NCBI GenBank assembly: GCA_023614405.1
Contig: CM042693.1
Location: 332,799,527-332,863,526, forward strand
DNA: 64,000 nucleotides
Direction of reading: 5' to 3'
Source: Avena insularis
Lineage: Eukaryota > Streptophyta > Magnoliopsida > Poales > Poaceae
The translations under genes and the position numbers were made by a program. The first letter of the stretch is position 1. The number at the start of each line of letters is the position of its first letter. Of the stretch, positions 10,132 to 21,544 are shown in pieces. The notes under the pieces are model-generated. The model ran no database searches. It worked only from the letters and a program-made list of their open reading frames with translations, and was not told where the DNA came from.

Positions 10132-12572
10132 ACCGTCGCGATCTAAGCATAATAAGATACATAAAAGGATAAACATCACATGCATATAACTTTATGTGAC
10201 ATGGTATAGCCAATCTTCGCGCAATGATCTCCATCTTGTGCGTGCCGGCATGATCTCCATCACTCCACCATGATTGCCTCCACCACGAAAAGCAACTACA
10301 ACTATTGCTAACTATTTAGCGATAAAGTGAAACTATTACATGGCGTATAAGAAATTGACACACAGGTCATACACAATTATAAAGACAACCATATGGCTCC
10401 TGCCAGTTGTGTACACATCGACATGCAAGTCGTGAAACATTACAAAACATGATCATTGCATACAACATACACATCACATCTTGGGCCATACCATATCACA
10501 GAAAACACTCCCTGCAAAAACAAGTTAGACGCCTCTACTTTGTTGTTGCATGTTTTACGTGGCTTATGGGAGTAGCAAGCTAAGAACGATTCTTACCTAT
10601 GAAAGCCTAGCGGTGATATTATGGTTGCCAAACTCCGGTGTAAATCCCATGACAACTATAGTGAGAGAAACTGGCATCCACCCGCATGTGTGGAACAAGC
10701 CACACGTCAAGTGCGGAGCGGTCTCATGACGACGTCGCGTAAGGTTGGCCTGGACCGCTTCAATATCACTATCCGCGTCATAAGAAGAACACAAACAAGA
10801 GGCTTGCAAGAAAACATCAACGCCGCAACAACCATGTTGCGTTACTCGTGAAACACATCTACGCATAGATCTAGCTCGATACCCTTTGAAGGGTTTGCAG
10901 CATAGTAAATCAAAGATTTTCTACGGATGCGACGGGAAAGCCAAGATCTAATCTAGGAGATGCAAACAACGAGAGATTAGATGAGATCTTCATACCCTTG
11001 AAGATTCGCAATGGAACATTCCGGGAACGTGGGTGATGTAGTCGTACTCGCTTCTCCTTCTCGCGATCCGCCGATCTAACACCGCAAGTGGCGATGCCTC
11101 CGAGAGATGCACACGTGCGGCACCTCGACGTCTCCTCCTTCCTTGGTCCAGCAAGTATGGTGGAGAGACGGATTGGATCTACAACGCGACGGCGTGGTGC
11201 AAGTGGTGGAGAGTTTCTACAGCAGGGCTTCGCCTACGTGCAGTCAGGGGGAGAGAGAGAGGAGGGCAGCAGGGCGGCTAGGGCTTGAGGAGGAGGTGTG
11301 GGGGGGTGCGCCCCTAGCCCTCTTTATATAGAGGGGTGGGCGCCAACCCTAGCCCCTCCCCCAAGCCTAGGCAGCCAAGGAGGAAGAGTGGGCGGTTTCC
11401 CCCTTCTAGAAGCTCCCCTAGGGTTTTGCCCTAGGTTGGACGGCTGGGCCCTATGGGGCCTTGTGACCCTGGCCCAATGCGGCCAGGGAACTCCCTCATA
11501 GGCCCATGCCCCTCCCGGCAGGTGGGGCCACGTTGGTCCCCTTCCGGAAGGTTCTATAAGCTTCCGATACAATACCGATTAACCCGAAACAATTCCGAAC
11601 TCCAAAAACTGCATTGCCTTATATGAATCTTATTTTCCGGAACCTCTCGTGATGTCTCGGATCCTATCCGAGACTCCAAACAAAAACTCATAAACCAATT
11701 ATCCAATCTATCCTAGCGTCGAGACACGTTAAGTGTGTGACCCTTCGGGTTCGAGAATATGCAGACATGATCTTTTATCAATAATCAACAGCAGGGTCTG
11801 GAAACCCATATTGACTCCCACACATTCATCGATGATCATATCGGATGAACGACGATGCCAGGATTCAATCAATCCCATATATATATCCCCTTCGTCTCGC
11901 GATATTTTACTTGCCCGGGATTTGATCGTCGGTACCATCATACCTAGTTCAATCTCGTTCACAGCAAGTACTTTACTCATTCCGTAATCCAATATCACTT
12001 TGTGATTAACTCCTTAACCACATGCTTGCAAGCGGTGTTGATATCGATTACCGAGTGGGCCCGAAGTATATCTCTCCGACTTGGGAGGGACAAATCCCAT
12101 CTCGACACATACAACCCAACAGATATTTTCCGATCACCTGAGAGACACCTTTATGATCACCCTCTCATAGGATGATGTTTGATGACCTCAAAGCTTTCTT
12201 CCGATACCAGGGAGTTGTATTATCTCATGGTCTAAGGAATACAATATTTGACATAAGAAAAGCTTCGCAAAGATGAACACGATGACACGATCTAATTGCT
12301 CCGCTTAGTTTGGGTCTATCCATCATATCATTCTCCCAATGATATGATCTCATTATCAATCGACAACTCATGTCTATGGTTAGGAAACCTTAACCATCAT
12401 TAATCAATGAGCTAGTCCATAGAGGCATACTAGGGACACGGTGTTGTTCATAAACCACACAAGTATTAAAGTTTCCGCTTAATACAATTCTAGCATGGAA
12501 TATAAACTTTATCATGAACAAGAATTATAATGATAACATCTTTATTATTGCCTCTAGGGCATAATTCTAACA
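10132..12572 (-). mobile_element. Angela/BARE-like Copia fragment: 5' LTR plus start of internal region
   Basis: The LTR on the minus strand is 10887-12572 (1686 bp). Read on the minus strand it begins TGTTAGAATTATGCCCTAGA, the hallmark Angela/BARE start, and ends just before the primer site. A degenerate initiator-Met primer site (AGCTCGATACC on plus) lies at 10873-10883. 10132-10886 is the start of the internal region, alignable by eye with 55381-56080. A TATATAAA promoter (minus) lies at 11321-11329. The remainder was separated by the Gypsy insertion and lies left of the window. Open frames inside are not coding. Confidence 0.82.
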
Positions 12573-12731
12573 CAAGGATATTTAGTATGAACAACATGAG
12601 TGTATAGTTCCACAACCGAATCACATATTCAATGATATACATCAGATGCTCATACTAGGACAACTTAATAACTTTATGAATACAATGGGAAATATCATCA
12701 TACATGATTGCCTCTAGGGCATACTCCCAAC
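12573..12731 (-). mobile_element. Terminal scrap of a second Copia LTR
   Basis: The stretch ends with GCCTCTAGGGCATACTCCCAACA, which on the minus strand is another Angela-type LTR start (TGTTGGGAGTATGCCC). It abuts the LTR end at 12572, so the preceding element appears to have inserted into this older LTR; the rest of that LTR would lie outside the window. Confidence 0.65.
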
Positions 12732-13262
12732 AGCCCCGCCTCTCCCCTTCGGGAAAGATTGCCACCGAGGGACGTCTTTGTCATGGGCCGACGCCAGCCA
12801 CCGTCGCGAGGGCATCAGGGATCCTATCGTCACCCCGGCCGTAGTTCCCCTCTGCCACTTTGGTACCACCCCCCGCGCCACCCCTCAGTCACCTCCTAGA
12901 GCCCGCCGCCACTTCGAGGAGACGCAGGAGAGGTCTTATCTGCTGCTGCCTCCACCTGAGGTCGCGTGGGATGCGCGTCTACGGTCCTCCGCCCTGCAGG
13001 CACGCGGGAGCTTGATGCAGCTCGCCGAGGCAGCAGTCGTGCCGACATGGGGTAATGGTGTGAGGGGCAGGCTCAGCCTTGGTTGGTGCAGGGACCCTCT
13101 ACGAGACACGAGGGTGAGGGCGCCGAGGCGTGGGGAGCTAAGAAGAAGAAGAAGAACGTGACGGCTTCCATGTCCACGAGGCCGCCGGTGACAATGGGCT
13201 CCGACTCTGCGGCATCGGGCGCACCCTCCGGGGTGAGCTAGGGAGCGGGGGACGGGTCGCTA

Positions 13263-13697
13263 TTGGCACCGGCCATATCCCATGGTAGGCAGTGTTTGGA
13301 GTACTACGACCACGGGTTGGATGGAGGCTTCTACTTCATCGACATGGGAGGTGTTCCAATGATGGTCCCGAAGACAATGGCGATGGTGATGGTGCTCCCG
13401 GTCCAGGACCCCCCCCTGTCGGTTGATGTGACCGAGGTCCTACTTCAGGACGACCTCAATGCGGTCCTTCCAGGCCACGAGTGGACAGTGCGCTGTGTCT
13501 CCGCCACTAAGTTTGAGGTCTCGTTTCCGTCTGTGGCGATCCTGCGCATGTGCGCCTGTGGTTCATCATTCACGCTCCTAATCCACCAGTTGAAGGTCTC
13601 AATCAAGCCATCTTCAGTTGTTCAGGAGTCTGTGGCCACGCTTTCTAAGGTTTGGTTCTATCTTATCGGGGTTTCATCGAAGGCCGGAGATTGTTGA
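13263..13697 (+). pseudogene. LINE ORF1 remnant (DUF4283-like)
   Basis: The reading frame contains GGVPMMVPK, LPGHEWTVR and HQLKVSIKPS, in the order typical of the DUF4283 nucleic-acid-binding domain of grass LINE/retroelement ORF1 proteins. The upstream CCHC knuckle is not seen. It ends at a stop near 13695, and the same domain continues in another frame. Expected role in intact copies is RNA binding; this one is broken. Confidence 0.65.
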
Positions 13698-13781
13698 TCT
13701 CATTGCCTAGACAGTGGGCAAGCTCCTGGAGGCTGACGAGCGCTCTCTCATTGGGAACGGGGCGATCCGGATGAGGCTCTT

Positions 13782-14450
13782 ATGCCCGGACCCCTCGGTG
13801 TTATTTGTCTCCCTACCGAGTTTTTCATGAGCATGGCTCTCACTCATAGGCAATCTCACCTCAAGTGGGAGGTGATCATTGTTTATGGCCTCGCGGATCA
13901 TAGGAGGTCCGCGGAGTTTTTGCAGGAGCTCAAGTTGAAAGTGGAACGGTCTAGTATCCATGTGGTTGTGGTTGGGGATTTCAAGATTATCCGGTCCGTG
14001 GACGACAAGAGCTCGGCCAACGTGGACCTCCCTAGGATGCGCATGTTTAATGACTACATCGTCGACCTCGTGTTGCGTGCGATCGTGCGGGTGGGCGCTA
14101 GATATACGTGGAATAACAAGCAATTGGGTATCCTTCGTAGTGTTTTTGATAGGGTATTTGTGTCGGTGGAGTGGGAAGTGGCCTTCCCTCTTTGTTCCTT
14201 GAGGGCGATCACCGGGACTGGCTCCGACCATACTCCCCTCCTCCTCTCCTCTAGAGGAGGTTCTCCATTGAGACTGAACCACTTCCACTTTGAAACCTTT
14301 TGGCTACAAAATAAGGGGTTTGTGGAGGCGATTCGGTCGAAGTGGCTGGAGGCCGCTTCCTCCCTCCTCGTGTCTATTGTGCGGTTGATGTATGGCATCA
14401 CTGTGCCAAGCTCTCCTGGCAATTCATGCGAGGATGGGAGGCTAACCTAG
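13782..14450 (+). pseudogene. LINE endonuclease domain remnant
   Basis: This EEP-type nuclease domain nicks target DNA in intact LINEs. GDF (substrate/metal Asp) lies near residue 66, a WNNK block near residue 108, and SDH near residue 150. The first strands of the fold, including the usual WNVRG and QE(T/S)K blocks, are missing, and the frame reads directly from ORF1-like sequence into the nuclease. The frame ends in the linker after the domain. Confidence 0.72.
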
Positions 14451-14904
14451 GGGGCGTCACTGCAGGAATAGAAGGAGGCGTTGCTTCAAGAGATCCAAGC
14501 CCTTGACCTAGAGGCCGACCTGGTAGGCCTCTCGGCTGACGCTTGCTCCCATAGGTACTCTCTTGAGACCTCCATTATGGAGATCTACAAGGGGAAGAGG
14601 CTTTCTGGCGATAGAAGAGTCAACAGAACTGCACTCTCCAAGGGGAATCGAACACGGCCTACTTCCATGCCATTGCCAATGGCAGGAGACGGAAGTGCTC
14701 GAATCCCTACCTCTAGGAGGGTACGTCTCTTTTGGAGATCCCATATGAGATATCCTCCCATATTTATGCCTTCTATAAAGCTTTGTTTACAGCTTCGCCA
14801 TGATCTGGGATATCGCTGGTGCCGGACTTCTGGTCGGAGGACGCGATGGTTACCCCCGCCGAGAATGCGGAACTCACACTCCCATTCCTTCCGCCCTTGT
14901 CAAG

Positions 14905-15330
14905 GGACGTATTATCCGCCCCTGTCTCGATCGAGAAAGGTGCCATGGCGCGTTAAGTGGTATGGGCAGAGTTTTCCCATGGATTGTCCGACCAGGGCCG
15001 GAGTTTTTATCCGGGCCAGATAATCCGCCCCATTAGGGGGAGGATAAGGGATTTTTCTCAAGACAGGACAAGGCGCGTCAAGCAATATGGGGGCGGAGTT
15101 TTCCCCTGGATTGTCCGACCAAGGACGGAATTTTTGCCCGGGCCAGATAATCTGCCCCACCAGGGGGCTGGATAATCCGCCCCACAGGGATTTTACAAAA
15201 GGCAGCCAAGGCGCGTCACGCGGTATGGGGGCGAACATTTGTCCCGGATTTTTTTTTCCGGGCTGGATGTTTGTCCCGGCCGGATTATCCCACCCCCACT
15301 TAGGCTGGATTATCCGGCCCCAATTTCTTT
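14905..15330 (+). repeat. GC-rich imperfect tandem array, 110-127-bp units
   Basis: The motif TAATCCGCCCC (or a close variant) starts at about 14912, 15021, 15148 and 15173, with further variants at 15283 and 15307. Units share GGCGCGT, GGAGTTTTCCC, GGATTGTCCGACCA and GCCCGGGCCAGATAA. At least three full units are recognisable, the last scrambled. It sits immediately upstream of a TATA box at 15355. Confidence 0.75.
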
Positions 15331-15350
15331 CAACGGATGGCTTTTGGCAG

Positions 15351-15366
15351 GGGGTATAAATACCCC
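15351..15366 (+). promoter_or_regulatory. TATA box in a palindromic context
   Basis: GGGGTATAAATACCCC at 15351-15366 contains TATAAATA at 15355-15362. A transcript-like stretch with CT-rich leader features follows. The array upstream could act as promoter repeats. No confirmed gene is attached. Confidence 0.5.
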
Positions 15367-16055
15367 ATTTGATCCCCTTTTTAGATATTTTGGATCCACA
15401 AAAAAGTTCAGTGTTGTTCATTCCAATCCTTGCGAGATCTCCACTTTCAACCACCTGAAGGCTTCGATCTTTGGGAAATCGAAGGAGGAGGATTCGATCT
15501 TCATCGGCATCAATCAAGATCTTTATTTTCCCTCCATACACTTGGGGGATTTTTGATCTAGTATTTCTTGCAAATATTTAAATCTCAATTTCGGTTATTG
15601 ATAAAGTTGTTTTTTTTGGCATCTCGTTGTCATCACGGAAGCCTCCAATTCAGTTATGGATGTGTGCCTCGGTAGTGTTGTAAATGCACCGATTCCCACC
15701 TCGAAGATACAATAGTGGAAAGATGGATCGGGCCTTTGGTGGCAAGATCCATCGGAGAATAGGATAAAAATTATTGTGGCGTGGTGGTCTTAGTATCGTC
15801 CATCCTTCAACGCAGACGTACTTCCCTTAATAAGGAAGAAACTGTGATAGAACAAATCATATGTCTCCGCGTGCTCCACTTCGATTACCTTGTTCTTCTC
15901 ACTGCATGTACTCGCTTAGTAGATAGGTTGGCATATAGGAAAATTTATATTAGTTGCATATCTAGAAAATTCATCTCACTAAAACTAAAAAGTAATTAAA
16001 ATTTAAAGTAGCGTCTATCCATCCTTATAGATACCCATACGATACATTTCAATGC
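15367..16055 (+). other. Unclassified transcript-like or repeat sequence
   Basis: The sequence downstream of the TATA box has an open stretch to the stop near 15554 (contains FNHLKASIFGK) and then non-coding AT-rich sequence. It resembles the leader of an LTR-type or other transposon more than a gene, but no family was recognised and no TG/CA boundary or primer site was found. Confidence 0.35.
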
Positions 16056-16440
16056 TTAGATGATGCGCCTGCGCTGTTTCCCTGCCGCAGCTATGCACCG
16101 TCGGTCTGTCCTGCTCACCGTCATGCGGGTCACTTGCAGCACCTGAAGGTGGTCAGCCTCGCGAGAGGCCGCCTCTAAGCGTGCAGAAGCGTCGTGGCGT
16201 CCCACTCGGCAGCCATGAGCTGTCGGCTCCTCTCCTCCCTTTCCGCGTTTTTGCGGGACAGCTCCAGGCTTTTGATGGCGGTGTTCGTCTCGCGAATGAC
16301 GGAGCGCACCTCCTCCTGGAAACGCATTGGGAACTCGGGAAGACGAAACACCAAGAAAAAAATGATTATGCATTGTCCGCTGGGTGCATGCCACGACCCA
16401 AACGGACACCATATCCAGTCCTATCCGGCTAGCCAACTAT
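16056..16440 (-). pseudogene. Coiled-coil protein scrap
   Basis: In one minus-strand frame, from about 16350 down to 16180, there is a charged helical segment containing QEEVRSVIRETNTAIKSLEL followed by an ERE-rich stretch and MAAEWDATT. It stops at a TAG near 16177-16179. It has no start, flanking exons or recognisable domain. It could be a gene fragment captured by a transposon. Confidence 0.4.
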
Positions 16441-16489
16441 ATGGACCAAAACGCAATTATCCAAACAGACAAAGGCAGTACTAAGTGTT

Positions 16490-17460
16490 TCCGGGGATAT
16501 TTCTTCAAAATCCCTCGGGTCCGTCCTCCTGTCGATACGTGTTCACAAAAATTCTCAAAATTCCGTTTTTGCTATAAACATACCTGGTTTTGCTATAAAT
16601 AGTCTCGTTGTAGCAAAAAAACGGTTCAGTCCAGAAAATATAAAAATAGACTGGACCTCGCCGGCGACCGTGTAGCAAGAAAGTAATGCTAATGTAGCAA
16701 AACCGACTTCGCCGGAGACTCTCCGGAGACTCGCCGAAAAAATATCGTTGGATACCTCATAGCAAACAATTTACACTATCGTAGCAAAAACACAAAACGA
16801 GTGTAGCAACATATTTTTTCTAATATAGCAAAAGAGATATCGCCGAAGACTCTCGTCGGAGAACTCGTAGTAGCAAAAAAGTTATATGAAAGTAGCAAAA
16901 AATATATGAATATATAGCAAAAATAATATGCTAAGATAGCAAAACGTTCGTAGACAGAGACAAAGTAGCGATATCGGTCAACTCAAGTAGCAAACAATCT
17001 AAACTGTGGTAGCAACATCAGACGCAGTACGGCCTGCAGCAAGAAGGGAACGAGCCATGGCAGAAGGTGTACGTGCATCGCGCGGCAGGACGACGGAGGG
17101 CAGCAGGGTGGCAGGAGCGCGGCAGGCAGAGGGCAGCGGCGCACGGCAGGGCGAAGGGCGGCGGCACGCGGCAGCACGCGGCACGGCGGAGGGCGGCGGC
17201 GCGCAGCAGAGCGGCAACACGCGGCACAGCGAAGGGCGCAGGCGAGGCGAGCTATGCGCGCGGCAGGACGGAGGGCGGCGACGCGCGGCAGACGGAGGAG
17301 AGAGAAGCTGTGGCGTGTGCGGTAATAAAGTCCGTACGTACCTAGAAGAAGAAAAGAAGAAGAGATACGGTGAGACCCATCAGGAAAAGGCTCACAGAGG
17401 GAGCGATCGATCCGGGGATCTTTTCCTTCGTTTCCCCGGGGAATCCTATCGTTTTCCAAC
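16490..17460. repeat. TAGCAAAA-rich and GC-repeat segment, possible non-autonomous transposon
   Basis: 16560-17010 holds many copies of TAGCAAAA-type words interspersed with CGCCGGAGAC. 17060-17300 is an imperfect G/C array built on CGGCAGGGC, GGCGGC and CACGCGGCAG. The segment is bracketed by similar blocks: CCGGGGATATTTCTTC near 16492 and CCGGGGATCTTTTCCTTCG near 17411. Outside those, TCCGGCTAGCC..TATGGACCAAAAC (16422-16452) recurs as TCCGGCTGAC..TATGGACCAAAAC (17479-17507). It shares its vocabulary with the fold-back element at 24195-24632. Long open frames here are GC-composition artefacts. Confidence 0.45.
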
Positions 17461-18164
17461 AGACAACGTGTCCGTCCCTGTCCGGCTGACTATCCATATG
17501 GACCAAAACAAACAGTTTTGGTGTCCAAAATGCATCAGGCCCCTTGGGGATGGCCTAAACGTAGGGGCCTGGATCGTTTCCATACTATCAGAATCCTTCG
17601 TTAAATCTTCATAATAAAAACTTCAGAATAGTAGAACTTCAACTAGTACGATACACATGTTCAGAATTGTCAGGTCGATGAGTGCTTAGGGCATGGCCAA
17701 CCAGTAGCCCCATACCTGCTGCCCTGCATGCCACCTAGGCTCGAATGCCAGCTTGTAAGCCAAATTGTGGTCCTCATGTGACAGGTGCTGCCTTTCAGAG
17801 GAGGCAGCTGCTCCATGGCAAAAGGTAGGATAAAGAGAGGAGAGAAAAAAAAGACAGAAAAAAGAGCTCACAGATCTCACGTCATCACCTAAGGTTGGAC
17901 AAACAAAACCAACAGCCTCATTTTCCAAGTCTACGTGGAAGTCCTAAGGCAGTGGTATGTATATGCCTCCATAGTTGATGCTCTTAGAGCAATTCAGTAA
18001 AGTTGGCCTGAGCAACCAACAACCTTTTCGTTTCATTGGGTAGGATAGCAGATTGTATAAAGAGTCATCATACTGCCACTGAAAAGCAGGCAGATCAACT
18101 ATCAACCAATGCAGAAAGAGCGACAAGTTATGCACAATGTCATCATCGACACAGAAGCAAGAAC
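17461..18164. other. Intergenic, nothing assigned
   Basis: Apart from the repeated GGACCAAAAC block at its left edge, no gene, element end or RNA is supported. It may include the 3' flank of the phosphatase gene, which is transcribed leftward. Confidence 0.5.
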
Positions 18165-18443
18165 ATCCACTAGGTAATTTACTGAACATGGGCATGACCG
18201 ATACGATGCTAACTATCCAGTTGACGGAAAACAACTTCTCATAGACACTGAAAACACAGCTACACCAAACTGCGCGTGCGAAAACAGTAAACAAGGAAAC
18301 AACGTCCACTAGGTAATTTACAGCCAAATATACCAGGCTAACTATCCGGACAATAGAAAACAACCTCTAAACACTGAAAACACATAGAGATGCTGAGAGA
18401 ACAGCTCTATAATACACCAAACTGTGTGCGCAAAAACAGCTCC
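18165..18443. repeat. Two-copy tandem duplication, about 140 bp
   Basis: CCACTAGGTAATTTA recurs at 18167 and 18306. GCTAACTATCC, GAAAACAAC, ACTGAAAACACA and CACCAAACTG follow in the same order in both copies, with small indels. It lies just past the 3' end of the phosphatase coding region and could be in its 3' UTR or downstream. Confidence 0.75.
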
Positions 18444-18527
18444 CAGCCTTGTGACGTGCGCCAAAAAAAATCAAACTCGTGAAACTCAAGACGATCATGG
18501 TATTCAAGGGAATCTCCTGGTTCGGTC

Positions 18528-21500
18528 CTAGTTTTGGTATCTCCTGCCGGCCTCCATGTTGTCTAGAATAGGACTCGTGTCTCTTAAGCCGATCCCACCA
18601 TGCCCCTGCCCTTCAGGAATATTGACGGTTTCGATCTCCGAGGGTCGCACGCTAAAGGAGTTTGCTGCAATGCCACTGGCACGTGCCTCAGCTAGCTGGA
18701 GGGTGTACGCATGAGGCCACAATGCTGCAATGAAATTGTCACCGTATCATTGAAAAGCCCGATAAAACATGGAACTCTGAGATAAAGGAAGAAGAGGTAC
18801 CATACCATCTGTATCATAAGGATATGGGAAAAACTGTAGGTAACAAAATGAGGACACTGTGAGACCTGCAAAGGGAACAGGCCACAACAAGACAGAATTT
18901 TTATTACTGTATGTGTATTTAGGACCATAGAAGCTCATCTTATATGAATTTACCCAACTACTAAAATGGCTAACCTATAATAGCTCCTGCAAATACATCT
19001 TGCCAGTGATGCCAGTAGTCATCCACTCGAGAAACAGCGACAAGTGAAGCAGTAAGCAAAGGCAGAACCATGATGCACAGTTTTGCAATATGACCTTTAC
19101 GGTCAAAAACTGCGATCTTCCCAGTTAAGTACCATGCAAGGAAGCCTAGGCCAGCGAAAGACCCTGAAGTGGTTTAACAAAAGGTGAAAATGCAGTTGTT
19201 AGATGATCTGGCCACACACCATTCTCAGGAATCATAATGAAACTACCATAGACGGTAGATGTGGCTAATGAAAGACAGAGGCATGTTGTTTTCGTATGCA
19301 TCAGCCTAAAAATTTGTAGCTTTAACAAAACTACCAAACTATTATTTTACAACAAATACAATGTATGGAGAGGCAAATAAAGTCATCGACCGTAGTGTCA
19401 TGACTAAGAAATGAGAAACATAATGTGCAATTTCTCATAATATGAAAAGAGAGTTGTAAATGGTGATTACTAAAGTGTTATTAAGAAATTCATGTGCATT
19501 TAAAACATTTCCATGTTATTCAACTTAATTACTTGAGTAATTAGATCCAACTGCATTTCAATCATATACTAAGAGAGATACTACCCTCTTGTTTGGTCAG
19601 TAGGCTAATGACCTGCTTTGTTGTAAATTTCCTAGGCTTCACCGTTTCACTGTTCACCATCTCATGTCAGCCAAACAAGCTCTGTAAACGACCTGCTAGA
19701 CCTTTTCCACTTTCCTCTCTCCATTCAAGCTTTCGATGAACTCCATGAGTTCAGGCAACTCGCCCTTGTAAATACAATTCAGCCCAATGAGTCTGACACC
19801 TGGAGCTACTCCTGGGAGAACACGTTCTACTCTTCCATGCAATTGTACAGTCTTGCTTTCCAACACAGTCAAGCTGAAGACCAAGGGTCCTTTGCTGTAA
19901 CTTTCAAGTCAGTAAAGGCTCCAGCAGTGTACTGGTACTTGTACCTCTCGCTGGCAAGCTATCGGCATTCAGCTAGACCTCACCTCAGATTGTAATCGAA
20001 CGAGCAGCGATGCCAAAATCACCTTCAGAAGGTTTTTCTTTATCGGAGTTTTTTATTCACCAGAGGTTTTCACATCGCAGGCCCGAACATATGGAAACAA
20101 AGGAATAGCAAGATTGTTTACAGTATCTTTCCCTAGCTGAGGCTCCTGACGCTTTTCCTTTTCACTTAAACTGAAAGAGGGTCTGACATATCAACTACAT
20201 ATTTGGCTCAATTCCCTTGATTAGACTTTTTTTTGTTGTACACTCCACCCCCCACCCCCACCCATCTACCCCCCCACACACACACCCCAGGAACAGTATC
20301 TTTCCCTAGCTTAGGCTTCTGACACATTTCCTTTTTCACTCAAAATGAAAGAGCCTGGACTATCGACTACATATTTTGCTCAACTCTGTTCTTTTTAACA
20401 CCTGTTAGAGCTCCAATCACATGCTCGCCACTAAGCCAACCTCCACAAACAACACATCAAACCCACAAGACTACAAGTAGTCACCACTTATTCCCAGGTC
20501 CAGCACGGACTGTATAAAAAGAACTATTTGTTAAGGGCTAAATTCACAAGGGTGTTTAGTGTTATCATACAATGATAGGAAACCAATTCATGTAGTTGAG
20601 TTATAAAGAACGCCTCAGGTATATACATGTTTTTCTTCTCCGACAAGCTGACAAAAACAAGTGGCCCTGATATTACCGAAGAAAACACTAGGAATATCAA
20701 GAGTTTATGTAATCACTTACATGATGAGTGTCCACTTGGGAAGCTCTTGTGACCTTCTTTGATGACACTCTTCTCTCCATGGCATAAAACTCCAGTAGTG
20801 ACATTATCATAAACCTGAAATACAGAGATGAGGTTTGGTCACTTTGGATTCCAAAGATGATAATAACAATTGAACAATAGACGGGTCAACAGATATGAAC
20901 TTGTGATATGCAAAACTGAAGTTCTTGGCTAATATTATTCTTACATCCTTTCCATCTGGGAAACAGCGCCAGAAGAAATCTGGACGTGGTCGCCCAACTC
21001 CATCCTTAATTGCATCAGTAATCACAGCAGTTATGAGCACCGAATAAAGAATACCTACAAAATAACTTTGTTTAGAATTATATCTGTCCATACTCTATCA
21101 ACATACTCATATGCTAAAGAATATGCAAGTACCCAGTATGCCATGGTGCAAATCATAGAAATTCTTCTTTTTGAAGTAAATCCCACCAAAGACGACACAT
21201 GGCAATACAATTCCAATGAGCTGCAAATCAGAAGAGTTACCAGGCTGAAACTAATTTTTTGGATGGCACAAAAATAATGCAAGTGATGAACGAGATGCAA
21301 AATTAGGAGCACAACAACACACCGGAACAGCCCAAAAGGGCACTGTATTGCCCTTCAATGGATATCTAAGGTCAGTCATCATGTCCTTCCCGACGAAACG
21401 GTGAAAAGGCTCAATTATATTCAACAGACCATCTATAACAGCAAGGAGGATGAGTATTATCCAGTCATACATGTGGAGTCTAGCCACTTTGGCTCCATGG

Positions 21501-21538
21501 GACTTTATAGTGTAACACCCTAACTGGATATCCGCCAT
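18528..21538 (-). CDS. LPP2: Lipid phosphate phosphatase (PAP2 family, LPP2-like), 7 coding exons
   Basis: Dephosphorylates phosphatidate and related lipid phosphates in plant membranes (family knowledge). Exons on minus: 21538-21323, 21220-21133, 21054-20945, 20814-20721, 19163-18975, 18865-18806 and 18724-18528; all introns are GT-AG and join in phase, giving 954 nt and 317 residues, slightly longer than Arabidopsis LPP2. ATG is at 21536-21538 (MADIQLG), right after a leader-intron acceptor; stop TAG is at 18528-18530. All three catalytic motifs are intact: K118-x6-R125-P126, PSGH at 164-167, and S214-R215-x5-H221. Hydrophobic segments at about 26-42, 71-88 and 102-117, and those around the later motifs, fit a six-span membrane protein. 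The C-terminal tail (from about 255) is polar and variable. Assigned to the LPP2 branch from EPFHRFVG and TDLRYPL; the paralogue number is uncertain. Confidence 0.93.
20118..20388. repeat. Direct duplication (about 97 bp) in intron 4 with C-rich tract between
   Basis: 20118-20218 and 20292-20388 share CAGTATCTTTCCCTAGCT, then GAGGCTCCTGACGC/TAGGCTTCTGACAC, TTTCCTTTT, TGAAAGAG and CAACTACATATTTGGCTCAA-type words in order. A C-rich microsatellite (ACCCCC and CACACA runs) fills about 20246-20290 between them. It lies inside the 1.56-kb intron 4 (19164-20720) of the phosphatase gene. Confidence 0.8.
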
Positions 21539-21544
21539 TATGTC

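Larger units (their letters stand above)
12732..14903 (+). mobile_element. LINE (L1 type) fragment: ORF1 and endonuclease
   Basis: Non-LTR element, truncated at both ends. 13263-13697 (+) matches the DUF4283-type domain of grass LINE ORF1, continuing with a frame change to about 13830 (motif ERSLIGNGAIRMR). 13782-14450 (+) carries the endonuclease domain: VVVVGDFKIIRS, later RYTWNNKQ and GSDHTPLLL, which include catalytic Asp/His positions of the EEP fold. 14481-14820 is the linker toward RT, frame-broken, and similarity stops near 14903 before any RT motif. The 5' region 12732-13260 is Pro/Arg-rich with stops. It cannot transpose itself. Confidence 0.8.

Noticed and set aside
17006..17614. 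200-residue plus-strand and overlapping minus-strand frames
   Set aside because: They are explained by a GC-rich imperfect repeat; several frames are open at once and no domain is visible.
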